DNA of 64,000 nucleotides from Vibrio variabilis (GCF_003263785.1 NZ_JYJK01000015.1:1-64000); one strand, 5' to 3'. Positions 47,976 to 59,853 are shown, counted from the stretch's first letter. Program-made: numbers and translations. The notes: generated from the sequence alone by a model not told the origin.

Positions 47976-50900
47976 TAAAATCCAAGCCCCATTTGTTGAT
48001 TTGCTCCTTCGTCGGTATCACTGTTTTCAGTCTCGATGGCATTCAGATCACCGGAAATCAGCGCATCAAGGTTTTCAATCATTGCTTTAGTCGGACGCGC
48101 ATTGAAGATTCCCGCATCGGAGTTCGGCTCAATGCCACGTAAGAACAGATAGTAAACGCCGCCAAAATGCTGCTCATAATCGTAATCGCAAATACGCGTT
48201 TTTAAGAAGCGATGCAGCGCCAAGGCATAGAGTTGATACTGTAAGTCATAGCGATGGTCGACCATGGCATGTTCGAGTTGAGCTCGCTGGTAACTGTTGC
48301 TGTCCTCACCAAGGTGATTCGATTTCCAGTCGAGGACGTAGTACTTGCCATGATGCTCAAACACTAAGTCAATAAAGCCTTTCAACATGCCTTTAACCGT
48401 ATAAAAGCCCAGCTCATGCGCCTTGGCAGATAAGCTATCGTGGCGCTGAATCACTCGATTAAGCGAAGGCGCATCAAGTACATCTATCGGCAATAGAAAC
48501 TCCATCTCCACCAAGCGCTGCGAAGGGCTTTTATCTCGAAGGTATAGGTTCTCACCGTCTAGAGCCGTGTTCATCACCTGATCCACCAGCAAAGTAATCA
48601 CTGGCAGCCACTCTGCGTCGTACTGCTCTTTGGCAAGCAGTTCAGCGATGATCTTTTCGTTATGCTCAGAGCCAGCGGGCTCGGTAAACTCAATTTCTTC
48701 AAATACCGTGTGTAGGAAGGTACCCGGACGAGCGCCTTTTGGAAAATGGAAGATGGTTTTCTCCGGCTCCAACAGCGGATCCAGTTGCTGCTCGTCTGAA
48801 GAGTCGATATCTAAGCCCGACTCTTCAATAAACACCTCATCACTGCTGCATGGTGACTCTGTTTCACCAAAGCCGAGTAACTCGTCAGACGCCAGTCCCG
48901 ATCAATGGTATGTTGCTGCGTTTTTGCATTAAGCTCAGGTGCAGATACAGACGGCAAGCGATACGACTCACCATCGGGTTCTGGTGGCGCTGTAATCGCG
49001 ATGTCCTGACACGATTTTGCTAACTGGTTTAGCATGGTTTCTAGCTCGCTGACGCCCAGCTCTTGGCCGTTTTGCACCAAGAAGCCTAGAGCGCTGTGGT
49101 GAACGCCGGTAGGCTCTTTGGTAGAGCGTCCGTTGCGAAGTGGCGCAATACCGATAAAACAGCCATACACGGCACGAGTCAGCGCTACATAGATAAGGCG
49201 TAGGTCTTCCGCTAGGCGCTCTTTGTCTGCCTGAGCCAGTGCGGCTTTGGACTTTCTAAGATCCAGCACCGATTCCTGATTTGTTGCATCATAGTATTTC
49301 GCTTCCATCGCTTCGCGATAGCTGACCACAAAAGGCAAGTAAACCAGATCATATTCAAGGCCTTTCGACTTATGAATGGTGATGATTTGCACCAGATTTC
49401 GCTCCGATTCCAAACGCTGAATATGCTCATCGGAGGCGCCTAACCCTTGCTTAGCATCTTCGATAGACTGGGCAAACCAACGTAGCAATGCGGTGTCACT
49501 TTCCACATCTTGTCGAGCAGCTTGCAATAGCTCTCCCAAGTGTAAGTAGTCAGTTAGTAAACGCTCACCGCCAACGGTGGCCAATAGACGATTCGACATT
49601 TCGCGCTTAAACAGCACCGAGCGCAGCATGGGCAACACACCGCGGGATTGCCACAACTGACGGTAATCACGAAACTCAGCAATCACTTGCTCCCACAAGT
49701 TCTCATCGTTATTCAGGCCATCAAGCACATCAGCGGGTAGCGCGAACAGCTCTGAGGCAAGTGCACTTTTCAGCAGTCGTTCATCGTCTTGATACCAAAT
49801 CGCTTGCAGAAGGCGCAGCATATCTTCTGCCACTGCGCTAGAAAACACACTGTCTCGATTAGAGAGATAAACACTGGCAATGCCACGCTCAGCCAACGCC
49901 TGTTTGATCAGTTGCCCTTCACTACCGGTTCGAACCAGCACGGCAATATCACCCGCTTCAACCGGATGCTCGCTATCACCATCCGCTAACACAACATTGT
50001 TAGTTTGCGATTCAGTCAGCACCATTTTGATGTGCTGGGCAGTGGCAGCGGCCATGTGCTGCTGATAGTCCCCTTTGGCAATAGGCGCATCGGCATCTTG
50101 GAGCCAAAACTGCAGTGCAGGCTGACTCTCACCATATTGCAGCCACTGACGTTTTCCCGCTTTCGGACTGGCATTAACCGGATAAAAGGGAATGTCGCTG
50201 TCGTACAAAAACGGCGAATCTGCTTGTTCAAACAGCGCGTTGACGCTGCTCACCATACGCTCACTGGAGCGCCAGTTGGTGCCCAAGGTGTAGTGATCAA
50301 CAACCTGATTTCTTGCTTGGATATAGGTGAAGATATCAGCGCCGCGAAAGCCATAAATCGCCTGCTTTGGGTCGCCAATCATAAACCAGCCACACTCAGG
50401 GTTGTCTAAATACACCGAGCTGAAAATTTGGTACTGCAGTGGATCGGTATCTTGGAATTCATCGATCATCGCCACCGGAAATTGGCTGCGAATTTTTTCG
50501 GCTAAGCGCTCGCCAGATTCGAGCTCTAAAGCGGCGCTCAGTTGAGTCAATAGATCGTCAAAAGAGAGCCACTGCTTTTGCTGCTTGGCTAACGCTAATC
50601 TCTGACGACACGCTTTAATCGCCATTGCGAGTAGCGGGGTTTTCAACTCAGGAGGCGTTGCTAGAAAGGCCTCAATCTCGGCAAAAACTGCCATCGTTGG
50701 TGGCTCGCCCTTAGGCGTTTTTTCAATCAGCACCGCTTGGGAAAATTTTTCAAGCGCGCTCGGTAAGCTGTAATCCAGCGTCTCTTGCTGAGCCCATTCC
50801 GTAATGCTTGCCACCCAAGTTGGCAGGGATTTTTTGGTGTAACTGCGTTTATTGACATCAGATTGTGAGATGCAAGTGACCACATCGTCGCTAACGGCTA

Positions 50901-51705
50901 ACCAGTTGGCTTTTAGCGTCTTTATTTTCTCTAGATTGGCTTGATGCAGAGCGGCAATGTCCATGCTCTGTCCATCGCTATCCGTTGTTGAGTCAATATC
51001 TTGTAAGGTAATGGCAGGGCCTGTCAGATAACGTCCGATATCACTGAGCAGCGCACTTGGCGTGGCCCAAATTTTGCGAATTTCAGAGGCCATCGCGAGG
51101 TTTAACGGATAAAACTGACTGCGCCAAAAATCTGCCGCGACCTGCGCTTTTAAACGGCTTTCATCCGTCACGAACTCGTTGTTAAAACGAGCGCCTGACT
51201 CGAACGCGTTTTGGGTCAGCATGCGCTGGCAGAAACCGTGAATGGTGTAGACCGCCGCTTCATCCATTTGGCGCTCAGCCTGAAGCAAGGTTTCGGTGGC
51301 GTAACGATGATCGCTTACTTCCAAAAGCAATGGCTGAATGACCGGATCGTCACTTTCGCCTCGGGCAAACGCGATACGAGCCTGATGGATACGGGCACGA
51401 ATTCGATCGCGAAGTTCTGCTGTCGCGGCTTCGGTAAAGGTCACCACCAAGATCTGGTCAACCGTTAGTGGCTGACGATGCGCGCTACCCTCTTTGCCAT
51501 GACCGAGCAGCAGTCTTAGATAGAGACCCGCGATAGTAAAGGTTTTACCCGTGCCCGCAGAGGCTTCAATCAGCCGAGCACCATGCAATGGAAAGGTCAT
51601 GGTATTCAGCGCAGTCGGCTTCTTAGGCGGTGCTCCGTCCAAGGATTGACCTTGGGCATCGCTATCTAACAATGGGTTATCTGAAGAGTGCTCATTTGGC
51701 TTCAT
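47975..51705 (-). CDS. recB: Exodeoxyribonuclease V subunit beta (frameshift in this sequence)
   Basis: RecB is the 3'-5' helicase and nuclease subunit of RecBCD. Walker A is EASAGTGKTFTIAGLYLRLL near residue 47, the DEFQDTD motif and ITIHKSKGLEYDLVYLP follow, and the C-terminal nuclease domain has the catalytic Asp and Lys in YYVLDWKSNHLG. The frame breaks near 48870, after LTSYSA; one added base joins it to G-E-T-E-S-P-C-S-S-D-E in the linker between helicase and nuclease. The repaired length is about 1243 residues. The ATG at 51705 is chosen over a TTG four codons upstream. recC lies about 215 bp upstream, so it may have its own promoter. Confidence 0.93.
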
Positions 51706-51920
51706 GTCTGAACTCAACTGTGATCTAACGCTTAAAATCTAATTTTAAACAAGCGGATATAATTAATAACTATGTAAGTTGCGATCCCATTCACGGAATT
51801 AATCACCCTCACACTCTACTATTTCGCCCAGAAATACGGGTCCCTCTGACCCTCCCCGGCCGTCCAGCACTCTCCCTACACACTATAATGAAGACTGGCG
51901 GCCACTCCCTTTTAAAGGCT

Positions 51921-54900
51921 TTAGCCCGCAGGGCTTGCCGAGTAATACTCTTCTGCACTGATACTCATAGTTCGCGGCGCTTCTAATACTAAGTGCGCGA
52001 GTGTTTTAGCTTCACTCGCCAGTGCCTCACTCCATTCATTCCAAACCCGAGAAATATAAGGATTGTCACCTTCACCGATGTGCATGTAACCACCTTGGAA
52101 GCGACCTGCCATTTTGCTGAGCATTTTCTCATCGCTCGGTGTCCATTGCCCACGACTGTAGTTGGCCTCAATCCCAGCCAGCGCCGTCTCAGGGAAATAG
52201 CAAAGCGGCGTATCCAAACCTTGCAGATACAAACTGATTAGCTGGGTTAAGTAGTCTTTGGCATTCTCAGCGCTCAACGCTGGATAAATGCGATGGACGA
52301 CGCCTTCTTTTTTGTCATACGCCAGCATGTGAGTTTTACACTGCCTACCTGCCACGGCCACCAGCAGATGATCTATCCATGCGGCAAGATAGTCGGTTGC
52401 GCGCAGCTACCGCTTCGATAGCGCACTACACCACTTTGATAACACCCGGTTACCCAACCTTGCAGCGCGACATGACAGTCATTTATATCTAGTGTCAAAT
52501 CGACTTCAACATCTTCAGCTTCTTGACTCACTAGCGGCGTAATAGCCTCTGCCAACTCTTGGGTTTGCGAGACGTTAGCGGCAAACTCCAGTTCACCAAA
52601 CTCATTGACCGGCAAATAGCCCTTGGCTTTTTGTTCTGATTTAAATGCGTGCAGCTTTTCGCCTTCAATGTGACCTTTGGCCTCTATCATGGCATCGAGC
52701 AGAGATTTACGAAGACCAAAACTTTCCAATCCACTTAGCACAAATGGCTCTTCATCTTCGAGTCCAAGAAGGCTTTCCTCAAAGTTGACTTGCAGACGTC
52801 GATTAAACAGATACTGCACCGGCAAGCGCCAGAAGCGCTGTAGCTCGGTCAACTCCAATTCGACCTTTTCACCTTGCGCTCGAGCAATGGGGTCTAAGTT
52901 AAACGGCAGAGATAAGCTTTGTGTCGCCTCAAGCGTTGTTTGCTGCGCTGATGGCAACCACTCGGCCGCGTAACTTTGCAGTGCACTCGAGGCATCAAAG
53001 TGCGCAGCGCTGAATGGCACCATAGGGTATTCACGCAGCAAAGATTGAGTGAGTTTGGCGCCAGAGCTATCAACGTCTAGCGCTTCATCACCTTGCAAGC
53101 AGTAGTTTTGCTCACAGTATTCTAAAAGCTCTGAAACCAGTACGGATGGCACGCGCTCGGTATTGTCTTGAATGGAACGTCCGACGTAACTGATGTAGAG
53201 GCTTTGCTGCGCCGAAAGCAGCGCTTCGAGAAATAGATAACGGTCATCATCACGTCTTGAACGATCGCCCGGCTTGGTTCGACCTACCATGAGATCAAAG
53301 CTCTCTGGCGGCACACTGCGAGGGTAGACACCATCGTTCATGCCCAATAGACAAACGGTATTGAACGGGATAGAGCGCATTGGCATCAAGGTACAGAAAT
53401 TGACTTGTCCTGCCAAAAAGCGCTGACTGACGCGCGAGCCAGAAAGCTTATCAATGAAGTACTGACGAACAATGCGCGGTGCCAGTGCCTCGTCGTATCG
53501 CGCATCCAACAGCTGGTCACCAAGTGCCGACAAAGTATCGCGGATCGATTTAACAACGACCTCACCTTCAATATCCACGGCAAAAAAGTCATCGACCAAT
53601 TGGTTGATCGCTTGCTGCCACTTCTCAATCGTCATGGTGTGGTTAAGCACCTTGCGATAATGCGCCAGCTTATCGATAAACTGCGCTAGCTTACCGGCAG
53701 TTTCGGCTTGCATGCCTTGCGTTTGCTCGTAAGGGGAAATGCTCTCTTCACCGACCATCAGAAGACCAGCCTGCTCACTCACCGCATAGCCCGCCAGCAT
53801 ACGAGAAATACCAAACATCCAAGAGTTTTGACCAAACTCAGGTAAGTCAAACTCACTTGCTGTTTGATTATCGATACCCCAACGGATCTGCGCCTCTTCC
53901 ACCCAAGCACGCAGCAGCGAAAACTCATGTTCACTGATATCAAATCGCGCCATGATTGCAGGTACTTCCAAAAGCTCAAGCACTTCACTGCTGGTACAAC
54001 GCAAGTCAGGCAGTTGCAAAAGCTGGTTAAAGGCATTGAGCAATGGGCTTTCTTTATCGGCCGTACGGTCAGAAATAGAGAACGGGATATAACGCTCACC
54101 AGAAGCATTGCCAAACACCGCCTGAATAGCCGGACTGTAGGCATTGATATCCGCCACCATGACGATGATGTCACGCGGCTTCAAATCCGGATTGCGGTCG
54201 AACATCGCCAGTAAGTTATCGTGCAGCACTTCCACCTCGCGCATTGGGCTATGACAAACATGCACCGATAGCGAGGCATCTTCAGCGGCAATCGCGGGCT
54301 TGTGGCTGGATGAAAGCAATAAGGCATCGTCTTGATGCTCTTCTAGATTAAGAATATCCGCCTGAAGGTTGCCAAGCAGCGTGCTCTATCTACATCAACA
54401 AAGGCTTCAATCTCGTTCGATTCAAGTTGTGACAATAGATACAAGTTATCCCTGCCAAGTTTACCCATAGATGCAAGCAAGCTGTTGCCCACTTCAGAGA
54501 GATGCAGCTCGTCGTCTACATTCGCTTCCACATCGCCTTTAAGCTGCGGCGCGAGATCCCATTCCCCCTCTTGCCACTGCTGACTGTCAGCAAAGGCGTC
54601 GAGATCATTAAGCTGCTTGCGCTTGGCGGCGGCGAGTTTTGCTAGGTATTTACGATCGCGCACCTCACCCCAGTAGAATCGACAAGGTTGGTAAACATTA
54701 GATGAACATCGATATGCTCACCAAGGGCTTTCAGTGCGTCGAGATAACGAGGCGGTAGTGAAGAAATACCAAACACAAACAAACGCTTAGGAAGCTGATT
54801 GAGTCCCTGCGTTTTAACATCTTGGTTATTGGCGAGGACATCAATGAAGTGCTCATAAAGGTTGGCACGGTGATACGGAGACTGACCAAGCGCCACAGTA

Positions 54901-55424
54901 TGATCGTACAGTGCTTGCCAAAGTTTTGGCTGCCACGGCTGCTCGTCTTCAAGCTCAAAAACCGGTAAACCGGCTTCCCATGAGGCTATCCACTCTGGGC
55001 GATATACTAAGTATCCATCGTAGATATCGGCGATTTTTTCTGCCAATTGGTAGCGTTTCGATGCATCTTGGTCATCGGTTAAATATTGAGCGAGCGGCGC
55101 AAAGTCGGGATCCGTTAAGTGCTCAGGCAAAAGGTGCATGATCTTCCACGTCATCGCTTCTTTGTTGAATGCACTGCGCGCAGGCACATCATCCAACACT
55201 TGAACAAAGCGATCCCATATAAAAGTAGCTGGAAGTGGGAAGTCGATGTTGGCCGCAATACCAAACTCTTCCGCCAACGCCATTTTCAGCCATTGAGACA
55301 TGCCTGGGCTTTGGACGAGAATTTGTTCTTTCTCAAACGGGTTTTCAATTGGGTCGAGTTTGATGAGCTGAACCAATAAGGATTTGAGCACATCTATCTG
55401 ATTTGAGTGGTAAACGGTGAACAC
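51921..55424 (-). CDS. recC: Exodeoxyribonuclease V subunit gamma (three frameshifts in this sequence)
   Basis: RecC is the Chi-recognition subunit of RecBCD. The GTG start at 55424 gives MFTVYHSNQIDVLKSLL, the usual beginning. Strong blocks are CHSPMREVEVLHDNLLAMF, PRDIIVMVADINAYSPAIQAVFG and LMPMRSIPFNTVCLLGMNDGVYPR. The frame breaks near 54686 (after LMFTN; one C restores P-C-R-F-Y-W-G-E-V-R-D-R), near 54381 (after VDRAR; one C restores L-L-G-N-L-Q-A-D-I-L) and near 52407 (after RYRSG; one A restores K-L-R-A-T-D-Y-L). The repaired length is 1168 residues (E. coli 1122). Three separate natural mutations would be unlikely beside intact recD. Confidence 0.92.
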
Positions 55425-55492
55425 GTGACGGCGCGCCTTTCGCTAATTTTCCTCCCTCAAGGTTAACACAGTCCCTGTGTATCTAAGACCTT

Positions 55493-56466
55493 TTACGCCG
55501 TGATATTTGCTTGTTTGGGTAAATAAGCAACGAGGTAACGAATCGCCACGTAGCTAACAACAATCGTCGCGACCACTAGCTCTATATTGCAAGCGCGGTG
55601 ATCTGTTTCACCATCTCAACTGGCGCGTGTTGTGCGCTCATCCAAGCGGCGAGTTTGTACTGCGCTGTTGCGCTGATCACCATTGGGAAAGTGAAAGCTG
55701 CGTAACCAGGGCTGAATCGCAAGCGCATCAATTTGATAAACGCAAGGTAGATGAATAGTGTCATCAACACACCAATGCCAAATAGCAGCGCAATAATGAT
55801 GGCAGATGGATCTGACGCAACCGTTAGGTAACCGGCAAGCGATAAGCTCGCTGGCGCTGCCATAATTGCCATGGTTGGTTTTGCCGCATCTGGGATCTCA
55901 TGAGTAAACACCAAACGGTAGATCATGGTTGGTAGCATGACCGCATAAGCAACAAGACCGAATACTAAAGCGCTATTGGCAATCCATGCTAAGTCTGGAT
56001 TTCCCGAGAAGGCCACATCCGCAACGATAATGCCGACTGGTGGTACAAACCAACTGGGTACCATGTGGTGCAACTCGAAATTGCGCATACGGTGGTAAGT
56101 AAAACTTGCCAAGAACACAATGTGCAGCGCCACAGCGCCAAGCCATAGTGCGTCACCGACATTAGGTGCAAATTGGCCAACAGAGTGAGACACCACCATG
56201 GTCGCCATGGCAAACGTTGGGGCAACACTGCCTACCACAGGGTGTGCAAGCTCCTGACGCAATACGTGATTATGGAACAAGTATTTGTAGGCAAGGATAA
56301 TAAGCAACAGGCTAGCAATTGCAGCACCTGTCCACTGGGCAACATGATTAAGCGGCAGCGCGTTTTCCCAGCTCCAGCCAAGGCTGGCAATACCCAGTGC
56401 CAATCCTGCCATTGGGGTTGGCGCCGCTTTTACTCTGTTATGTGCTTTTGTCACTCTCGCAATCAT
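55493..56466 (-). CDS. TDT family transporter, tellurite-resistance/dicarboxylate type (frameshift near 3' end)
   Basis: A ten-helix membrane protein of the TDT (TehA/SLAC1/Mae1) family; members move dicarboxylates, sulfite or anions and the substrate here is unknown. The opening PTPMAGLALGIASLGWSWE and the conserved GYAAFTFPMVISATAQYKLA near the C-terminus identify it. The frame breaks near 55587, after ITALA; one added A gives N-I-E-L-V-V-A-T-I-V-V-S-Y-V and a last helix ending at 55493 (324 residues). The ATG at 56466 has AGGTG 8 bases upstream. It is divergent from a LysR regulator, 96 bp apart, which probably controls it. Confidence 0.88.
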
Positions 56467-56562
56467 CACAATCACCTCAATTCTTCAGTTGCGGTGATTG
56501 TAAACCTTGCTTATGTTTAACTATATTCAATTATTTAATTTACTCGTTAAGTTTAACTGAAC

Positions 56563-57495
56563 ATGAAGCCACACATCTCGTTAAAACAGCTCAAGGTCTT
56601 TGTTGCGGTGACTCAGCATCAAACGCTTACTGCAGCTTCGGACACGCTTTTTCTCTCTAAAGCGGCGGTCAGCATGTCGCTGAGTGAGCTGGAAAAACAG
56701 ATAGGTCACGCCCTGTTTGATCGGGTCAACAACCGCTTAGTCATCAACCAAGAAGGCCAAAAACTGCTGCCCCTTGCCGATGAACTGCTCAGCCGAAGCC
56801 GAGATATTGAATCACTGTTTGGTGATGAGCAGAGCTATCGCGGCGTGCTACGTATCGGTGCCAGTGACACTGTGGGCAACCAAGTCGCACCATTTCTACT
56901 CAGCGATTTTCGCGACGAGCATCAGCATAAGTCCCAGCAACTGTTTATCTCCAACACCGCTTTGATTTGTCAAAAGCTCATCGACTATCAACTCGATATC
57001 GGCTTGGTGGAAGGTAAAACCTTGCACCCTGAGCTTGATAGCTACCCGTTTAGCGAAGATGAGATGTGTATTGTGGTTTCTCCCAAGCATCCTCTTGCCA
57101 AAAAGTCGCACGTCACGCTGGAAGACTTAGAAAACAGTGACTGGATCTTGCGCGAACCTGGCTCCGGCACTCGGGAGTTTTTCCTGCGTACCGTGGCACC
57201 AAGGATAGAGATCTGGCATGAAGCCTTTGAGCTCAATACTACCGAAGCCATTATTAACAGCGTATCCGCCAATCTTGGCTTGGCTTGTCTATCGACTCTG
57301 GCTACGCAAAGCGCCATTGATGATGGTCGCTTAGTGCCTATATCGGTCTCGCTCGACATGAAACGACGCTTTTGGCTGCTGGTTCATAAAGAGAAGTACC
57401 AAAGTCCTCTTCTCGAGCGCTTTATCCTGTTCTGCCAGCAATGGCGTGCGGCGACTTCAGTCAAAAACACGCAATGCGAGACGAATAGGAATTAG
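56563..57495 (+). CDS. LysR family transcriptional regulator
   Basis: A 310-residue LysR-type regulator. The winged helix-turn-helix is at residues 6-65 (LKQLKVFVAVTQHQTLTAAS, LFLSKAAVSMSLSELEKQIG), and the effector domain covers about 90-295. VSANLGLACLSTLATQSAIDDGRLVPISV and REPGSGTREFF resemble the CysB/YeiE-like subgroup. The start overlaps no other ATG and has GTTTAACTGAAC upstream without a clear ribosome site. The target is probably the divergent TDT transporter: the AT-rich gap between them is only 96 bp. Confidence 0.92.
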   Translation: MKPHISLKQLKVFVAVTQHQTLTAASDTLFLSKAAVSMSLSELEKQIGHALFDRVNNRLVINQEGQKLLPLADELLSRSRDIESLFGDEQSYRGVLRIGASDTVGNQVAPFLLSDFRDEHQHKSQQLFISNTALICQKLIDYQLDIGLVEGKTLHPELDSYPFSEDEMCIVVSPKHPLAKKSHVTLEDLENSDWILREPGSGTREFFLRTVAPRIEIWHEAFELNTTEAIINSVSANLGLACLSTLATQSAIDDGRLVPISVSLDMKRRFWLLVHKEKYQSPLLERFILFCQQWRAATSVKNTQCETNRN

Positions 57496-57543
57496 GCAAA
57501 CAGCTCTCACTTTTGCGCCCTCGACTGGACATTAACTTTGACC

Positions 57544-57563
57544 CTCTGTATAAACAGACAGTA
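57544..57563. promoter_or_regulatory. LexA binding site (SOS box) of yebG
   Basis: CTGTATAAACAGACAG at 57546-57561 fits CTG-N10-CAG. It lies 33 bp upstream of yebG, which is a LexA-regulated gene in E. coli as well. Confidence 0.75.
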
Positions 57564-57596
57564 TTAGAACCTTAAAATTTAACTAGAGGATTAACC

Positions 57597-57893
57597 ATGG
57601 CTGTAATCGTCAAGTACGTGGTGGAACGCAACGGAGAAGAAAAGATGACTTTTACCTCTAAAGCAGAAGCTGACGCTTATGACAAAATGTTGGATATGGC
57701 GGATGAGCTGTTTTCTCTGCTAGGTGAAAGCAAGCTTATCGAAGATGAAGAGAAACAAGAAGAGCTGTCGCTATACCTTGCTCAGCGTAAAGAAGAAGTG
57801 CTTTACGCGCTTGGTGCTAAGCGCAAGCCAACGCCAAAAAAGCCAAAAGTGGTTAAGCCTGTTGAAGAGCAGGATGCAGAAGACGCAGCCTAA
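57597..57893 (+). CDS. yebG: SOS-inducible protein YebG
   Basis: YebG is a small DNA-damage-inducible protein whose function is still unclear. The 98-residue protein opens with the family signature MAVIVKYVVERNGEEKMTFTSKAEADAYDKMLD and continues MADELFSLLGESKLIEDEEKQEELSLYLAQRKEEVLYALG. The Lys/Pro-rich linker (KRKPTPKKPKVVKP) and acidic tail are normal. The start at 57597 has CTAGAGGAT upstream. A LexA box at 57544 shows the regulation directly. It is transcribed alone; an inverted-repeat terminator follows at 57928. Confidence 0.93.
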   Translation: MAVIVKYVVERNGEEKMTFTSKAEADAYDKMLDMADELFSLLGESKLIEDEEKQEELSLYLAQRKEEVLYALGAKRKPTPKKPKVVKPVEEQDAEDAA

Positions 57894-58216
57894 TGCGTTA
57901 ACTTGCTAATATTGCACAAGCAAATCCAATAGCCAGTAGAGCGTCGAGTTTTACTGGCTATTTTGCTTTTTGAGCCTTAATCAAGTAAATCCAACTGCTT
58001 AAATCAGTGCTATCGAATAAGCGAATGCACGCCGATAAATTTCTTATTAGGAAAAAACATCGCTGAAAAGACAAAGGGTATCGTTTTACAGACTTTTGTC
58101 GTTTTTGCCCTTTCATCTGCCATCACGTCTCTTTAAGATGATTCCTAACAAATCAATCAAGGTCGCCGCCAATCGCTGCGGCTTTGAGACAAATCTATAC
58201 ATGGAGACATAGAGTC
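57894..58216. other. Intergenic region between yebG and dapD
   Basis: This 323-bp stretch contains the yebG terminator and the dapD leader. I see no riboswitch-like structure that I can name and no gene. Confidence 0.5.
57928..57970 (+). terminator. Terminator of yebG
   Basis: Stem AATAGCCAGTA/TACTGGCTATT with a 13-base loop, followed by TTGCTTTTT. Confidence 0.75.
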
Positions 58217-59248
58217 ATGGCAGCATTCTCAATCGCTTTTGGTACTGCAACCAAAAACCGCGACGGTAAAATCATCGAAGCATTCTTCCCTCACCCACGT
58301 CTAAACCCATCTGACGCGCTAGTTGCAGCAGTGGCAGAGGTGTCTGGTTACGCGGAAGGCAACCAAGCTATCGAAATTTCTGCAGCGCAAAGCGCGGCTC
58401 TAGCGACAGCATTCTCTAGCAATGATGATGCAGAAAACGCAGCATTTGCCGAAAAAGCAGCAAGCTCTTCACAACCACTAGTACTGGTTGTACTGGCGAC
58501 AGACGAGAAGCCTCAATCTGTAGCAGAAGGCTTCCTAAAACTGCAACTTATCTCAAACCGCCTAGTAAAGCCTCACGGTACTGTCCTTGATGGCATCTTC
58601 GGTCTACTTCACAACATCGCTTGGACAAACCAAGGTGCAATCGATCTTCCTGAGCTAGCTGAGCGTCAAATCGAAGCACGTCTAGCGGGTGAAACGCTGA
58701 CTGTCGATTGCGTAGACAAGTTCCCTAAAATGGTTGATTACGTGGTTCCAACAGGCGTTCGTATTGCAGATACATCTCGCGTACGTCTTGGTGCTCACGT
58801 TGGCGAAGGCACAACGGTTATGCACGAAGGTTTCATCAACTTCAACGCAGGTACAACTGGCGTGAGCATGGTTGAAGGTCGTATCTCTGCAGGTGTTGTG
58901 GTTGGCAACGGCTCGGACATCGGCGGCGGTGCATCTATTATGGGTACGCTATCTGGTGGTGGTACGGTTGTAGTTTCCATTGGCGAAAACTCACTACTCG
59001 GCGCGAACGCGGGTCTTGGTTTCCCACTAGGCGATCGCTGTACTGTTGAGTCTGGTCTTTACGTAACCGCTGGCTCCAAAGTGCGCATGCTGGACGCATC
59101 TGGTGCGGAAGTTGAAATTGTTAAAGCTCGCGACCTCGCTGGCAAGCCAGACCTTCTGTTCCGTCGCAACTCAGTGACAGGTCAAATTGAATGTCTAACC
59201 AACAAAACAGCCGTTGAACTGAACAGCGAGCTTCACAGCAACAACTAA
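58217..59248 (+). CDS. dapD: 2,3,4,5-tetrahydropyridine-2,6-dicarboxylate N-succinyltransferase
   Basis: DapD transfers succinyl from succinyl-CoA to tetrahydrodipicolinate in the lysine/meso-diaminopimelate pathway. At 343 residues it is the long type found in Vibrio, Pseudomonas and actinobacteria, not the 274-residue E. coli type. The left-handed beta-helix is visible as hexapeptide repeats (HVGEGTTVMHEGFINFNAG, GRISAGVVVGNGSDIGGGASIMGTLSGGG). The start is the ATG at 58217 (MAAFSIAFGTATKNRDG), with GGAGACATAGAG upstream; the open frame runs 11 codons further 5' without conservation. A terminator follows. Confidence 0.95.
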   Translation: MAAFSIAFGTATKNRDGKIIEAFFPHPRLNPSDALVAAVAEVSGYAEGNQAIEISAAQSAALATAFSSNDDAENAAFAEKAASSSQPLVLVVLATDEKPQSVAEGFLKLQLISNRLVKPHGTVLDGIFGLLHNIAWTNQGAIDLPELAERQIEARLAGETLTVDCVDKFPKMVDYVVPTGVRIADTSRVRLGAHVGEGTTVMHEGFINFNAGTTGVSMVEGRISAGVVVGNGSDIGGGASIMGTLSGGGTVVVSIGENSLLGANAGLGFPLGDRCTVESGLYVTAGSKVRMLDASGAEVEIVKARDLAGKPDLLFRRNSVTGQIECLTNKTAVELNSELHSNN

Positions 59249-59284
59249 TCCTCAGTTGCTGAAAGGGTAATACCCCAAAAAAAG

Positions 59285-59320
59285 AAAACCTCAGTCCATC
59301 TTATGGTACTGAGGTTTTTT
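59285..59320. terminator. Bidirectional terminator between dapD and rfaH
   Basis: Stem AAAACCTCAGT/ACTGAGGTTTT with a 12-base loop and flanking A and T runs, between convergent genes. Confidence 0.85.
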
Positions 59321-59358
59321 ATATCGGCGAGCTTAAAACCACTGAGTTATTGAGAGCG

Positions 59359-59853
59359 CTAGATATCCAGATCTTTGTTCTCGATGCTCACGGCGACCGG
59401 GCGACTTATCATGTTCACTAGCATGATCGAACGCGCTTCTCCGTCAGCCTCTTGGAAAATCGCCTCGATACCAGCGAACTGACCGCCGGTTACTCGAACT
59501 GTCTCACCGTGTTTTGGTAAGCTGTCGGTTTCCGGTTCATCCGGACGCTCCGCTAACAGCTGCAACTCGTCAATAAGTGCTGAGTCGATCTCTTTAGGAT
59601 GAGCTCCAAAACGGATAAAGTCCACCACACCACGCGTTGAGCGCACGGTTGTGAATGACGGGCCTTGCTCGTAATCAAACTCCACAAACACATAGGAAGG
59701 AAAGAGCGGCTCCTTCACCTTCTGTCTTTTTCCTCTGAGGATCTTTTCTACTTCTACTTCTGGGTAGTAGCAGGATAAGCCTTGATTCTCGAGGTGCATT
59801 TTTGCTCGGCCTTGTTCACCGCGCTTACAATAAAGCAAATACCAACGTTTCAT
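59359..59853 (-). CDS. rfaH: Transcription antiterminator RfaH
   Basis: RfaH is a NusG paralogue that binds RNA polymerase at ops sites and enables transcription of long operons for capsule, lipopolysaccharide core and conjugation genes. The 164-residue protein (E. coli 162) has the NGN domain with WYLLYCKRGEQGRAKMHLENQGL and PLFPSYVFVEFDYEQGPSFTTVRSTRGVVDFIRFG, then the fold-switching KOW region (HGETVRVTGGQFAGIEAIFQEADGEARSIMLVNMI). It is monocistronic and leftward. No ops element (GGCGGTAGCNT) is visible nearby. Confidence 0.95.
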   Translation of the reverse strand: MKRWYLLYCKRGEQGRAKMHLENQGLSCYYPEVEVEKILRGKRQKVKEPLFPSYVFVEFDYEQGPSFTTVRSTRGVVDFIRFGAHPKEIDSALIDELQLLAERPDEPETDSLPKHGETVRVTGGQFAGIEAIFQEADGEARSIMLVNMISRPVAVSIENKDLDI

